A stretch of 64,000 nt of DNA from Streptomyces alboniger (GTDB taxonomy: Bacteria; Actinomycetota; Actinomycetes; Streptomycetales; Streptomycetaceae). Position 1 is the first letter of the stretch; each line of letters opens with the position of its first letter. Below, in pieces: positions 57,382 to 64,000 of the stretch. The position numbers and the translations under genes were made by a program. The notes below the pieces were generated by a model that had not been told where the DNA came from, searched no databases, and worked only from the letters and a program-made list of their open reading frames with translations. The stretch spans positions 5,022,001 through 5,086,000 of the forward strand of contig NZ_CP023695.1 of NCBI RefSeq assembly GCF_008704395.1. The letters are read 5' to 3'.

Positions 57382-57420
57382 GTGTTCCCGGCCCGGTTTC
57401 CCGTGCCGTTCACGAGAACA

Positions 57421-57464
57421 ACATTGCCAGGCACTTCTGACGGCCTGCTGACGCCTCTCTGACA
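57421..57464 (-). promoter_or_regulatory. SARP-type triple repeat and -10 element driving the tRNA-like genes
   Basis: On the minus strand the heptamers TGTCAGA, CGTCAGC and CGTCAGA occur with an exact 11-bp period (plus-strand CTGACG-like words start at 57437, 57448 and 57459). After 9 bases comes CAATGT (57426-57421), the expected position for a SARP-controlled -10. Transcription would start near 57414, about 33 bases before copy B. On the plus strand no -10 sits at the right distance, though the divergent transferase gene could also be affected. Confidence 0.6.
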
Positions 57465-57579
57465 TGCCGTCACGCCCACCGCCGTACACCCTCGGTGTGA
57501 GTTTTACGCCCTTCCCATGAAAGGGGCGGCGGTGCTCTACTCTCCTCGACCGCAACGGCTTCCGAAAGGGAAACGGATC

Positions 57580-58572
57580 ATGACCGTGACCGTAGTGGAA
57601 AACCCGATTCTCCAGGCTGTCCGCACCCATACGCGGGCCGAGAATCCCAGCGCGTTCCTCGCGCTGAACAGTGGCAACAGCACCTTCACAGTGCCGGGAA
57701 CGGACGGCGTCGTCATCTACCGCAGGACCGGCCGCTTCGCCGTCCAGTTCGGCGGGCCCTTCGCCGCCCCCAAGGACTACGACACCCTCCTCGACGGTTT
57801 CCGGCGCCACGTGAGGGAGCAGGGGCTGACCCACGTAGGCGTCCAACTCCAGCGCGACGACGCCGAGCGCTACGCGCGGCGCGGGTTCACCGTCAACCAG
57901 ATCGGCGCCTCCTGGGCGGTGAGCCTGGCCGAGTTCACCCTGCGCGGCACCCGCTTCATGCAGCTGCGCAACAAGATCTCCCGCGCCTACCGCAACGGCC
58001 TCCAGATCCAGGAGGTCGAGGCGGACGCCTGGCGGGAGGCGCTGGAGGCCATCGACGGTGCCTGGCTGTCCAGCAAGGGCGCGGCCCGCCCGCTGGAGTT
58101 CCTGGTCGGCGAGATCGGCGGCGAGGCGCAGGAGCACCGGCGGCTCTTCGTCGGCACGATCGCCGGGGCGCCGGTCGCCTACATCTCGTACTCCCCGGTC
58201 TTCGGCAGCCGCGCCGGGTGGATGCACGACCTGAGCCGGCGCGTGCCGGACGGGTCGCCGGGCCTGATGGAGGCCATCAACGCGCACGCCATCGAGGTGT
58301 TCCGCGGCGAGGGCGTCCCGTGGCTGCACTTCGGCTTCACGCCCTTCACGGGCCTGGACGCCGAGCACGAACTGGACGGCCACAGCCCGGCGTTCCAGTG
58401 GCTGATGCAGGCCCTGTGGGCCGAGGGCGCCGCGCTCTACCCGGCCCAGACGCAGCTCTCGTACAAGCACAAGTGGGCGCCCGACGCGACCATCCCGGAG
58501 TACGTGGCCTTCGACGGCCCCGCGTCCCTGGCGTCGTTCGCGCACATCTTCCGTGCGTGCAACGCCTTCTGA
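57580..58572 (+). CDS. MprF/VlmA-like aminoacyl-tRNA-dependent transferase (DUF2156, LPG synthase C-terminal fold)
   Basis: A 330-residue soluble protein of two GNAT-like halves. MQLRNKISRAYRNGLQIQEVE (about 127-147) and, later, VGTIAGAPVAYISYSP, MHDLSRRVPDGSPGLMEAINAHAIEVF and WLHFGFTPFTGLD match the catalytic domain of MprF, which moves an amino acid from aminoacyl-tRNA to a lipid head group. VlmA, a relative, moves Ser from seryl-tRNA to a hydroxylamine in valanimycin synthesis, with the dedicated SerRS VlmL. MprF's N-terminal flippase is absent. Near a SerRS and tRNA-Ser-like genes, seryl transfer is the best guess; the acceptor is unknown. ATG 57580 has GAAAGGG upstream. Confidence 0.82.
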   Translation: MTVTVVENPILQAVRTHTRAENPSAFLALNSGNSTFTVPGTDGVVIYRRTGRFAVQFGGPFAAPKDYDTLLDGFRRHVREQGLTHVGVQLQRDDAERYARRGFTVNQIGASWAVSLAEFTLRGTRFMQLRNKISRAYRNGLQIQEVEADAWREALEAIDGAWLSSKGAARPLEFLVGEIGGEAQEHRRLFVGTIAGAPVAYISYSPVFGSRAGWMHDLSRRVPDGSPGLMEAINAHAIEVFRGEGVPWLHFGFTPFTGLDAEHELDGHSPAFQWLMQALWAEGAALYPAQTQLSYKHKWAPDATIPEYVAFDGPASLASFAHIFRACNAF

Positions 58573-58623
58573 GGTGCCGTCAGACACGCGCAACCCGAAA
58601 CCGACCGACAGGAGTGAACGACG

Positions 58624-58788
58624 ATGAGTGGCAACGCGGAGACCATCGACACGCTCAAGCACGCCATGGTGGAACAGCTCATGGGTGTCATCGCCGCCCC
58701 CGACGACGAGGACGTGGCCCGCGCCGCGGACACCGTGGTCCGCGACCTGGACGCCCTGCTGCGGGCCGAGCCCGGCCCCGCGGCCTGA
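58624..58788 (+). CDS. Small acidic helical protein between transferase and desaturase
   Basis: A 54-residue protein, IDTLKHAMVEQLMGVIAAPD then EDVARAADTVVRDLDALLRAE, predicted mostly helical and acidic. It has no Ser-containing ACP motif and I recognise no family. AGGAG lies 7-11 bases before the ATG. It follows the transferase by 51 bp and is probably in the same operon, so it may be a partner or stabilising subunit. Confidence 0.6.
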   Translation: MSGNAETIDTLKHAMVEQLMGVIAAPDDEDVARAADTVVRDLDALLRAEPGPAA

Positions 58789-58807
58789 ACCGGCGCGGAG
58801 CGACGCC

Positions 58808-58849
58808 GAGCGGCACTGAGCGGCACCGAGCGGCACTGAGCAGCGCCGA
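58808..58849. repeat. 10-bp tandem repeat GAGCGGCACT
   Basis: About four units with small changes follow the small gene's stop codon. The remaining sequence to 58986 holds the desaturase leader; no gene is seen. Confidence 0.65.
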
Positions 58850-58986
58850 TCAGTCCAGCATCAGCGCCACATCAGTGCCTCACGGAACGCTGCACACACG
58901 TTCGCCCGGCGTCCGTCCGGTGGGATACCCGACGCCGGGCGGGCGCCGCCGCCCGGTTCGGGCACTTCTTCCGAGGAGAGCTTCGT

Positions 58987-60105
58987 ATGCAGCGTCCGTA
59001 CGTCCAAGAGACCGGTGTCGCCGTCGACCCGCAGCGCCCCGCTGTTTCTCAGCACAAAGCAGCCCCGCAGCGCACCGGGGCATCCGCGACCTTCTCCGAG
59101 CTGCTCAAACGCGTCAAGGCGGAGGGGCTGCTCGACCTCGACCCGCGGTACTACATCGGGCGCCTCACCCGGAACACCACGCTGCTCGTGGCCGGGCTCA
59201 CCGCGTTCTTCCTGCTGGGCGACTCGTGGTGGCAGCTCGTCGTGGCGGTGTGGATGGGCCTCTGCGGCGGCCAGTCCTCCTTCATGTGGCACGACGCGGG
59301 CCACAAGGCGATGTTCCGCGACAAGCGGGCCGCCTCCGCGGTCGGCTACTTCCACGCCAACTTCGTCAACGGGGTCAGCTTCGGCTGGTGGGTCAACCAC
59401 CACAACCGTCACCACAGCAACCCCAACCATCTGGACATGGACCCGGACATCGGCCGGCGCACCGCGATCTTCGACATCAAGCAGTACGCGACCCGCACCG
59501 GCGTCCAGCGCTTCATCGTGCGCTACCAGAGCGTGCTCTTCTTCGTGCTGCTCGTCCTCGAGTCGTTCAAGATGCACAAGACGGCCGTGAAGTCGATCGC
59601 CCAGGGCCTCACCAAGCGTCCCGTCCTGGAGTCCACCCTGCTCCTCGCGCGCGCCGCGATCTATCTGACCTGCGTCTTCACCGTCCTGTCGCCGGTCCTC
59701 GCGGTCACCTTCATCCTGGTCCAGCAGGCCACCCTCGGCGTCTACTTCGGCATGATCTTCGCCCCGAACCACAAGGGCATGGACGTGCGCGACGGTGACG
59801 AGGAGACCCTGGACTGGCTGGAGCGCCAGGTCCTGACCTCCCGCAACATCCGGCCCTCGTGGTTCATCGACTTCCTGTACGGGGGTCTCAACTACCAGGT
59901 GGAGCACCACCTGTTCCCGGCCATGCCGCAGAAGAACCTGGGGCGGGCCCGCGAGCTGACCCGCGAGTACTGCGCCGAGCGCGGCGTCCCGTACCACGAG
60001 GTCGGTTTCTGGGCCTCCTACCGCGAGGTCGCCTCCTATCTGCACGAGGTCAGCGCCCCGGTCCGCCGCGGTGACGTCGACGCGCACCTGGAACGGGCCG
60101 CCTGA
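58987..60105 (+). CDS. Membrane fatty-acid desaturase
   Basis: A 372-residue diiron desaturase with four or more membrane segments and three His boxes: HDAGH (102-106), HNRHH (139-143) and VEHHLFP (near 305-311, preceded by Q). The third box pattern QxxHH is typical of acyl-lipid front-end-like or acyl-CoA desaturases. It would introduce a double bond (or hydroxyl/alkyne) into an acyl chain, using electrons from a ferredoxin such as that at 61541. ATG with GAGGAGA upstream. Its stop overlaps the MFS start (TGATG). Confidence 0.92.
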   Translation: MQRPYVQETGVAVDPQRPAVSQHKAAPQRTGASATFSELLKRVKAEGLLDLDPRYYIGRLTRNTTLLVAGLTAFFLLGDSWWQLVVAVWMGLCGGQSSFMWHDAGHKAMFRDKRAASAVGYFHANFVNGVSFGWWVNHHNRHHSNPNHLDMDPDIGRRTAIFDIKQYATRTGVQRFIVRYQSVLFFVLLVLESFKMHKTAVKSIAQGLTKRPVLESTLLLARAAIYLTCVFTVLSPVLAVTFILVQQATLGVYFGMIFAPNHKGMDVRDGDEETLDWLERQVLTSRNIRPSWFIDFLYGGLNYQVEHHLFPAMPQKNLGRARELTREYCAERGVPYHEVGFWASYREVASYLHEVSAPVRRGDVDAHLERAA

Positions 60106-61526
60106 TGGCCGACACGCTTTCCAGACCGGCGGCCGGGGCCACGGCCGCCGCGGGCGCCTCGATCGGCGTCCGGCTCGACCGGATGCCGATCACCCCGACC
60201 CACCGTAGTGTCACCGCGGTCATCGGCGTCGGGCTGCTCTTCGACACGTTCGAGAACAACCTCTCCGGCACCATCGCCAAGGTCCTCCAGAACGACTTCG
60301 CCTTCGGCGCCACCGAGCTGAAACTGGTCCTCGCCTCCGCCTTCATCGGCCAGTTCATCGGCTCGCTGGTGCTCGGCAAGATCGCCGACCGGTACGGGCG
60401 GCGCCGGGCGTTTTTGATCAACCTCGCGATCTACTCCGGTTTCTCGCTGCTCGGCGCCTTCTCGCCGAACGCGGCCTGGCTGATCGCGACCCGGTTCTTC
60501 GCCGGCATCGGCATCGGCGCCGAACAGTCCCTCTCCGACTGCTACTTGTCGGACGTACTGCCCGCGAAGAAGCGCGGCCGGTTCATCGCCTGGGCGTACA
60601 CGCTCGCCTTCTGCGGGGTGCCCGCCGTGGGCTTCGCCGCGCTGTGGCTCGTCCCGCTGACACCGCTCGGCATCGACGGCTGGCGCTGGCTCTTCGTGAT
60701 CGGGGCGCTCGGCTCGGCCGTGGTGTGGGTGCTGCGCAGGCGGCTGATCGAGTCCCCGCGCTGGCTGGCGACGGTCGGCCGCGAGGACGAGGCGGAGGCG
60801 CTGGTCGCCCGCATGGAGGCGGAGGTGCCTGGCGGGGTCCCGGCGGTGCCGGAGGCCGGCCTCGCGCACGCCGCGGCCAACGGGCCGGCCCCCGCGACCC
60901 GGCTGCGGGACATCTTCCAGCCCCACCTGCGGCGCCGCACCACCATGCTCTGGATCTTCTGCGCGCTGTCGACGGTCGGCTACTACGGCTTCGGCACGCT
61001 CGCCCCGCAGATCCTCGCCGCCAAGGGGTACGGGATCGTCGCCGGCATCGGCTTCACCGCCGTCTGCTTCCTCGGCTACCCCGTGGGCTCCGCGCTCGCC
61101 CTGCCCATCATCGACCGCGTCGAGCGCAAGAAGCTGGTGGTCGCGTCGGCGGGCGCGATGGTCGTGGCCGGGCTCGGCTTCAGTTACGCGGGTTCGCCGA
61201 CGGTCATCATGGTCTTCGGCTTCGCCTACACGGTGTTCAGCAACCTCTTCTCCAGCGTCTCGCACGTCTACCTCGCCGAGCAGTACCCGACCGCCATCCG
61301 CGCGGCCGCGTCCGGCGCGGCGTACTCCCTGTCCAAACTCAGCGCCGCCGCGCTGCCGTTCGTCCTGCTCCCGGTCCTCCAGTCGTACGGGCCAGGGGCG
61401 CTGTTCGGTGTCATCGCCACGGTGATGGCCGCGCTCGCCGTCACCGTCCTCACCCTGGGCGAACGCACCACCGGCGTCCCGGTCGACCGCGCGAGCACCG
61501 CTGACCCCACCGCCCCGCCGACGTGA
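60105..61526 (+). CDS. MFS transporter
   Basis: A 473-residue, 12-helix major facilitator. The loop 2-3 motif GKIADRYGRRRAF (about 88-100) and FFAGIGIGAEQSLSDCYLSD after helix 4 place it near the sugar/metabolite:H+ symporter branch. By position, coupled to the desaturase gene by 1-bp overlap, it probably exports the product of this module. Confidence 0.88.
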   Translation: MADTLSRPAAGATAAAGASIGVRLDRMPITPTHRSVTAVIGVGLLFDTFENNLSGTIAKVLQNDFAFGATELKLVLASAFIGQFIGSLVLGKIADRYGRRRAFLINLAIYSGFSLLGAFSPNAAWLIATRFFAGIGIGAEQSLSDCYLSDVLPAKKRGRFIAWAYTLAFCGVPAVGFAALWLVPLTPLGIDGWRWLFVIGALGSAVVWVLRRRLIESPRWLATVGREDEAEALVARMEAEVPGGVPAVPEAGLAHAAANGPAPATRLRDIFQPHLRRRTTMLWIFCALSTVGYYGFGTLAPQILAAKGYGIVAGIGFTAVCFLGYPVGSALALPIIDRVERKKLVVASAGAMVVAGLGFSYAGSPTVIMVFGFAYTVFSNLFSSVSHVYLAEQYPTAIRAAASGAAYSLSKLSAAALPFVLLPVLQSYGPGALFGVIATVMAALAVTVLTLGERTTGVPVDRASTADPTAPPT

Positions 61527-61540
61527 ATGAGGAAACCAGC

Positions 61541-61864
61541 ATGGCCTACGTCATCGCCCAGCCCTGCGCCGATGTGAAGGACAAGTCCTGCATCGACGAA
61601 TGCCCCGTGGACTGCATCTACGAAGGCGGCCGCGCCCTCTACATCCACCCCGAGGAATGCGTGGACTGCGGCGCCTGCGAACCCGTCTGCCCGGTGGAGG
61701 CCATCTACTTCGAGGACGACGTACCCGCCGACTGGGGCGACCACAGCGGCTCCAACGCCGCCTTCTTCGAGGAGATCGGCTCACCCGGCGGCGCCGCCGC
61801 CCTCGGCGCGCTCCCGCACGACTCCGCCCTCGTCGCCTCCCTGCCGCAGGCGGTGGCGTCATGA
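61541..61864 (+). CDS. 7Fe/8Fe ferredoxin (FdxA-like)
   Basis: A 107-residue ferredoxin. The first cluster region has CADVKDKSCIDECPVDC, the second CVDCGACEPVCPVEAIYFEDD, as in [3Fe-4S][4Fe-4S] FdxA proteins. It would feed electrons to the desaturase. Start ATG 61541 is 14 bp after the MFS stop with GAGG upstream. Its stop overlaps the reductase start (ATGA). Confidence 0.93.
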   Translation: MAYVIAQPCADVKDKSCIDECPVDCIYEGGRALYIHPEECVDCGACEPVCPVEAIYFEDDVPADWGDHSGSNAAFFEEIGSPGGAAALGALPHDSALVASLPQAVAS

Positions 61865-62625
61865 GCGGCCTGCTCGCGGGCAAGCGCGTCCTGGTGACAG
61901 GTGTCCTCACCGAGGCGTCCATCGCCTTCCACGCGGCGCGCCTGGCCCAACTGGAGGGCGCCGAGGTTGTATTGACCGGATTCGGGCGGCTCTCCCTGAT
62001 CGAGCGCACCGCGGCCCTGCTGCCGAAGCCCGCCCCGGTCGTCGAACTGGACGTCACCGACCCGGCGCACCTGGACGGCCTCGCCGACCGCCTGCGGGAG
62101 CACGTCGACGGCCTCGACGGCGTCGTGCACTCCATCGCGTACGGCCCGCCCGGCGCCTTCGAATTCCTCGCGGGCGAATGGGAGGACGTGTCGACCGCCG
62201 TGCACGTCTCCGCGTACTCCCTGAAGTCCCTGACCACCGCCTGCCTGCCGCTTCTCGAACCGCGCGGCGGCTCGGTGGTGGGCGTCACCTTCGACGCCAC
62301 GGTCGCCTGGCCCAAGTACGACTGGATGGGCGTCGCCAAGGCCGCCCTGGAGTCCACCAGCCGCTACCTCGCCCGGGACCTCGGCCCCCGCGGCATCCGC
62401 TGCAACCTCGTCGCCGCGGGCCCGCTGCGCTCCATGGCCGCCAAGTCCATCCCCGGCTTCTCCGAACTGGCGGACGACTGGCACACCCGCGCCCCGGCGG
62501 GCTGGGACCTCACCGACCCGGACCCCGCGGCCCGCGGCATCGTCGCCCTCCTCTCCGACCTCTTCCCGCGCACCACGGGCGAGATCGTCCACGTGGACGG
62601 CGGGGCGCACATGATGGGCGCGTGA
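61861..62625 (+). CDS. fabI: Enoyl-ACP reductase, FabI/InhA type
   Basis: A 254-residue SDR: GLLAGKRVLVTGVLTEASIAFHAARLAQ (residues 3-30) is the InhA-like NAD(H) motif, with the catalytic pair in YDWMGVAKAALES (Tyr and Lys near 157-164) and the end GEIVHVDGGAHMMGA. It reduces enoyl-ACP. Located in a desaturase operon without fabG, it may be a pathway-specific or target-resistant copy. Coupled by ATGA to the ferredoxin gene. Confidence 0.92.
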   Translation: MSGLLAGKRVLVTGVLTEASIAFHAARLAQLEGAEVVLTGFGRLSLIERTAALLPKPAPVVELDVTDPAHLDGLADRLREHVDGLDGVVHSIAYGPPGAFEFLAGEWEDVSTAVHVSAYSLKSLTTACLPLLEPRGGSVVGVTFDATVAWPKYDWMGVAKAALESTSRYLARDLGPRGIRCNLVAAGPLRSMAAKSIPGFSELADDWHTRAPAGWDLTDPDPAARGIVALLSDLFPRTTGEIVHVDGGAHMMGA

Positions 62626-62629
62626 CCCG

Positions 62630-62693
62630 CGGACGCATGACGGAGGGGGAGTTCAGGTGCCGGCACCTGAACTCCCCCTCCGTCATGCGTCCG
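62630..62693. terminator. 64-bp perfect palindrome between convergent genes
   Basis: Arms 62630-62661 and 62662-62693 are perfect reverse complements without a spacer (centre GCCGGC). It lies 5 bp after the fabI stop and 15 bp from the serS stop. It most likely ends transcription in both directions. Confidence 0.9.
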
Positions 62694-62707
62694 GCGGCAG
62701 CCCTCGG

Positions 62708-63985
62708 TCACTCCGTCGTGCCGTCCGGCAGGATCCGGCGGAACCCCGTGTACGAGATGAGCGCCTCGGGCAGTTCGACCGAGCCGTCCGGGCGGGCGCC
62801 CTGTTCGAGGAGCGCGGCCACCGTGCGGCCGATGGGCAGGGCCGAGCCGTTCAGCGTCGCCGCGTACTCCTTGCGGCCGTCCGCCGTACGGTGGCGGATG
62901 CCGGCGCGACGGGCCTGGAAGGTGCCGCAGTCGGAGACCGAGGAGATCTCGCGGTAGGAGCCGCTGCCCGGCAGCCACACCTCGATGTCGTAGGTCGAAC
63001 GGGCCGAGAAGCCGAGGTCCCCGGCCGGCAACTGCACGATGCGGTAGGAGAGTTCGAGGCGGCGCAGGCACTCCTCGGCGTGCTCCAGCATCAGCTCCAG
63101 CTGCGCGGGGGCGTCCTCAAGGGTGCAGACGCGCACCAGTTCCACCTTCTCGAACTGGTGCAGTCGCAGGATGCCCCTGGTGTCCCTGCCGTACGCCCCG
63201 GCCTCGGCGCGGAAGCACGGGGTGCGGGCCGTGAACGCGTACGGCATCTCGCGGGCGTCCAGGGCCTGCTGCGCGAGCAGGTTGGTGAGCGGAACCTCCG
63301 CGGTGGGGATCAGGAACAGCTCGCGGTCGCCGACCTGCGTGGCGAACAGGTCCTCCGCGAACTTGGGGAGCTGGCCGGTGCCCGTCATGGTGTCGCGGTT
63401 GACCAGGAACGGCACGGAGTGCTCGGTGTAGCCGTGCTCGCCCGTGTGCAGGTCGAGGAAGAAGTCGGCGAGGGCGCGTTCGAGGCGGGCCCCGGGGCCG
63501 CGGCTCACGGTGAAGCGGGCGCCGGAGAGCCGGGCCGCCGCCTTGCCGTCGAGGATGCCGAGCCGCTCGCCGATGTCGGCGTGGTGGCGGGAGCCGTCCG
63601 CCTCGCACGGGGGCGGGCCGCCCCGGCGTATCTCCACCGCCTCCTTCTCGGAGTCGCCGTCCGGCACCGAGTCCAGCGGGATGTTGGGGACGGCGAGGAC
63701 CAGGTCGGCGAGGCTCTTGCCCGCCTCCTTGGCGGCCGCCTCCGCGCGCTGGACCTCGGCGCGCAGCGTGCGCGCGGCCTCCTTGTCCTGTTCGGAGGGC
63801 GGCCCGGGGGTGCGCTCGCGGGCCGCGCGGTTCATCTCGGTGCGCAGCCGGGTCACTTCGGCCTGGGCCTCGGCCCGGCCGCGGTGGGCCGCGTCGAGCG
63901 CGCTCACGTCGAGGTCGTGGCGGCGGCGGGCGAGACGCCGTACCGCCTCGGGCCCGGACGCGATCAGTTCGCGCGGATCGTGCAT
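62708..63985 (-). CDS. serS: Seryl-tRNA synthetase (second, pathway-type)
   Basis: A complete 425-residue class II synthetase. Residues 30-110 form the coiled-coil arm that grips the tRNA-Ser variable arm. Motif 2 is TPCFRAEAGAYGRDTRGILRLHQFEKVE (broken here only by its length) and motif 3 is LNGSALPIGRTVAALLEQ. Features such as VNRDTMTGTGQLPKFAEDLF and LIPTAEVPLTNL recall enzymes of Firmicutes and Proteobacteria, not the Streptomyces housekeeping SerRS as I remember it, so it is probably a second copy. AGGAGA precedes the ATG. It would charge the tRNA-Ser-like RNAs, as VlmL supplies VlmA. Confidence 0.9.
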   Translation of the reverse strand: MHDPRELIASGPEAVRRLARRRHDLDVSALDAAHRGRAEAQAEVTRLRTEMNRAARERTPGPPSEQDKEAARTLRAEVQRAEAAAKEAGKSLADLVLAVPNIPLDSVPDGDSEKEAVEIRRGGPPPCEADGSRHHADIGERLGILDGKAAARLSGARFTVSRGPGARLERALADFFLDLHTGEHGYTEHSVPFLVNRDTMTGTGQLPKFAEDLFATQVGDRELFLIPTAEVPLTNLLAQQALDAREMPYAFTARTPCFRAEAGAYGRDTRGILRLHQFEKVELVRVCTLEDAPAQLELMLEHAEECLRRLELSYRIVQLPAGDLGFSARSTYDIEVWLPGSGSYREISSVSDCGTFQARRAGIRHRTADGRKEYAATLNGSALPIGRTVAALLEQGARPDGSVELPEALISYTGFRRILPDGTTE

Positions 63986-64000
63986 GGCTTCTCCTGGGGT

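Overview
The window is high-GC actinobacterial DNA with the codon bias, GTG/TTG starts and overlapping start/stop codons typical of Streptomyces or a close relative. From left to right it holds: (1) a restriction-modification island (1-7429): the 3' end of a type III restriction subunit, a frameshifted ATPase pseudogene and a large ISP-like methylase/nuclease; (2) a housekeeping-like cold-shock block (8018-10616) and a divergent antiporter/DUF6191 pair (10686-12697); (3) a large hybrid cluster (about 12763-56736); (4) a compact right-hand module built around seryl-tRNA (57135-63985).

The hybrid cluster has two NRPSs with five modules in total, an MbtH protein, and a highly reducing type II PKS set: three ketosynthases, three ketosynthase-like proteins without the active-site Cys, two ACPs, one ketoreductase, two FabZ-like dehydratases, a DsbA-fold isomerase, a double-hotdog protein and an alpha/beta hydrolase. 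Tailoring genes encode a phytoene-desaturase-like flavoprotein, a pterin-dependent aromatic amino acid hydroxylase, a catechol-type O-methyltransferase and a FADH2 halogenase. Acyl-CoA carboxylase subunits, a SARP and an AfsR-like NTPase regulator complete it. The logic is an aryl-polyene (cinnamoyl) acid loaded by the starter C domain of the 43267-50805 NRPS (aromatic, then N-methyl aromatic), followed by the 12864-24365 NRPS (N-methyl residue, Ser, fifth residue, TE release). With hydroxylation, O-methylation and chlorination of an aromatic residue this resembles what I recall of pepticinnamin E; the match is an inference. A shared operator-like motif lies 72-81 bp before the start codons of three key operons.

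The most unusual region is the right end. Two tandem tRNA-Ser-like genes (minus strand, 57135-57232 and 57287-57381) keep the acceptor stem, D arm, T arm, long variable arm and G73, but the anticodon arm is a longer hairpin closed by a four-base loop, so no seven-base anticodon loop exists. A triple 11-bp repeat of SARP-operator type plus a -10-like element points at them. Divergently transcribed next to them is an MprF/VlmA-like aminoacyl-tRNA transferase, followed by a small protein, a membrane fatty-acid desaturase, an MFS exporter, a ferredoxin, a FabI-like reductase and a convergent seryl-tRNA synthetase that does not look like the usual Streptomyces enzyme. SerRS reads the variable arm and acceptor, not the anticodon, so this looks like a translation-independent seryl-tRNA supply line for a secondary metabolite or lipid.
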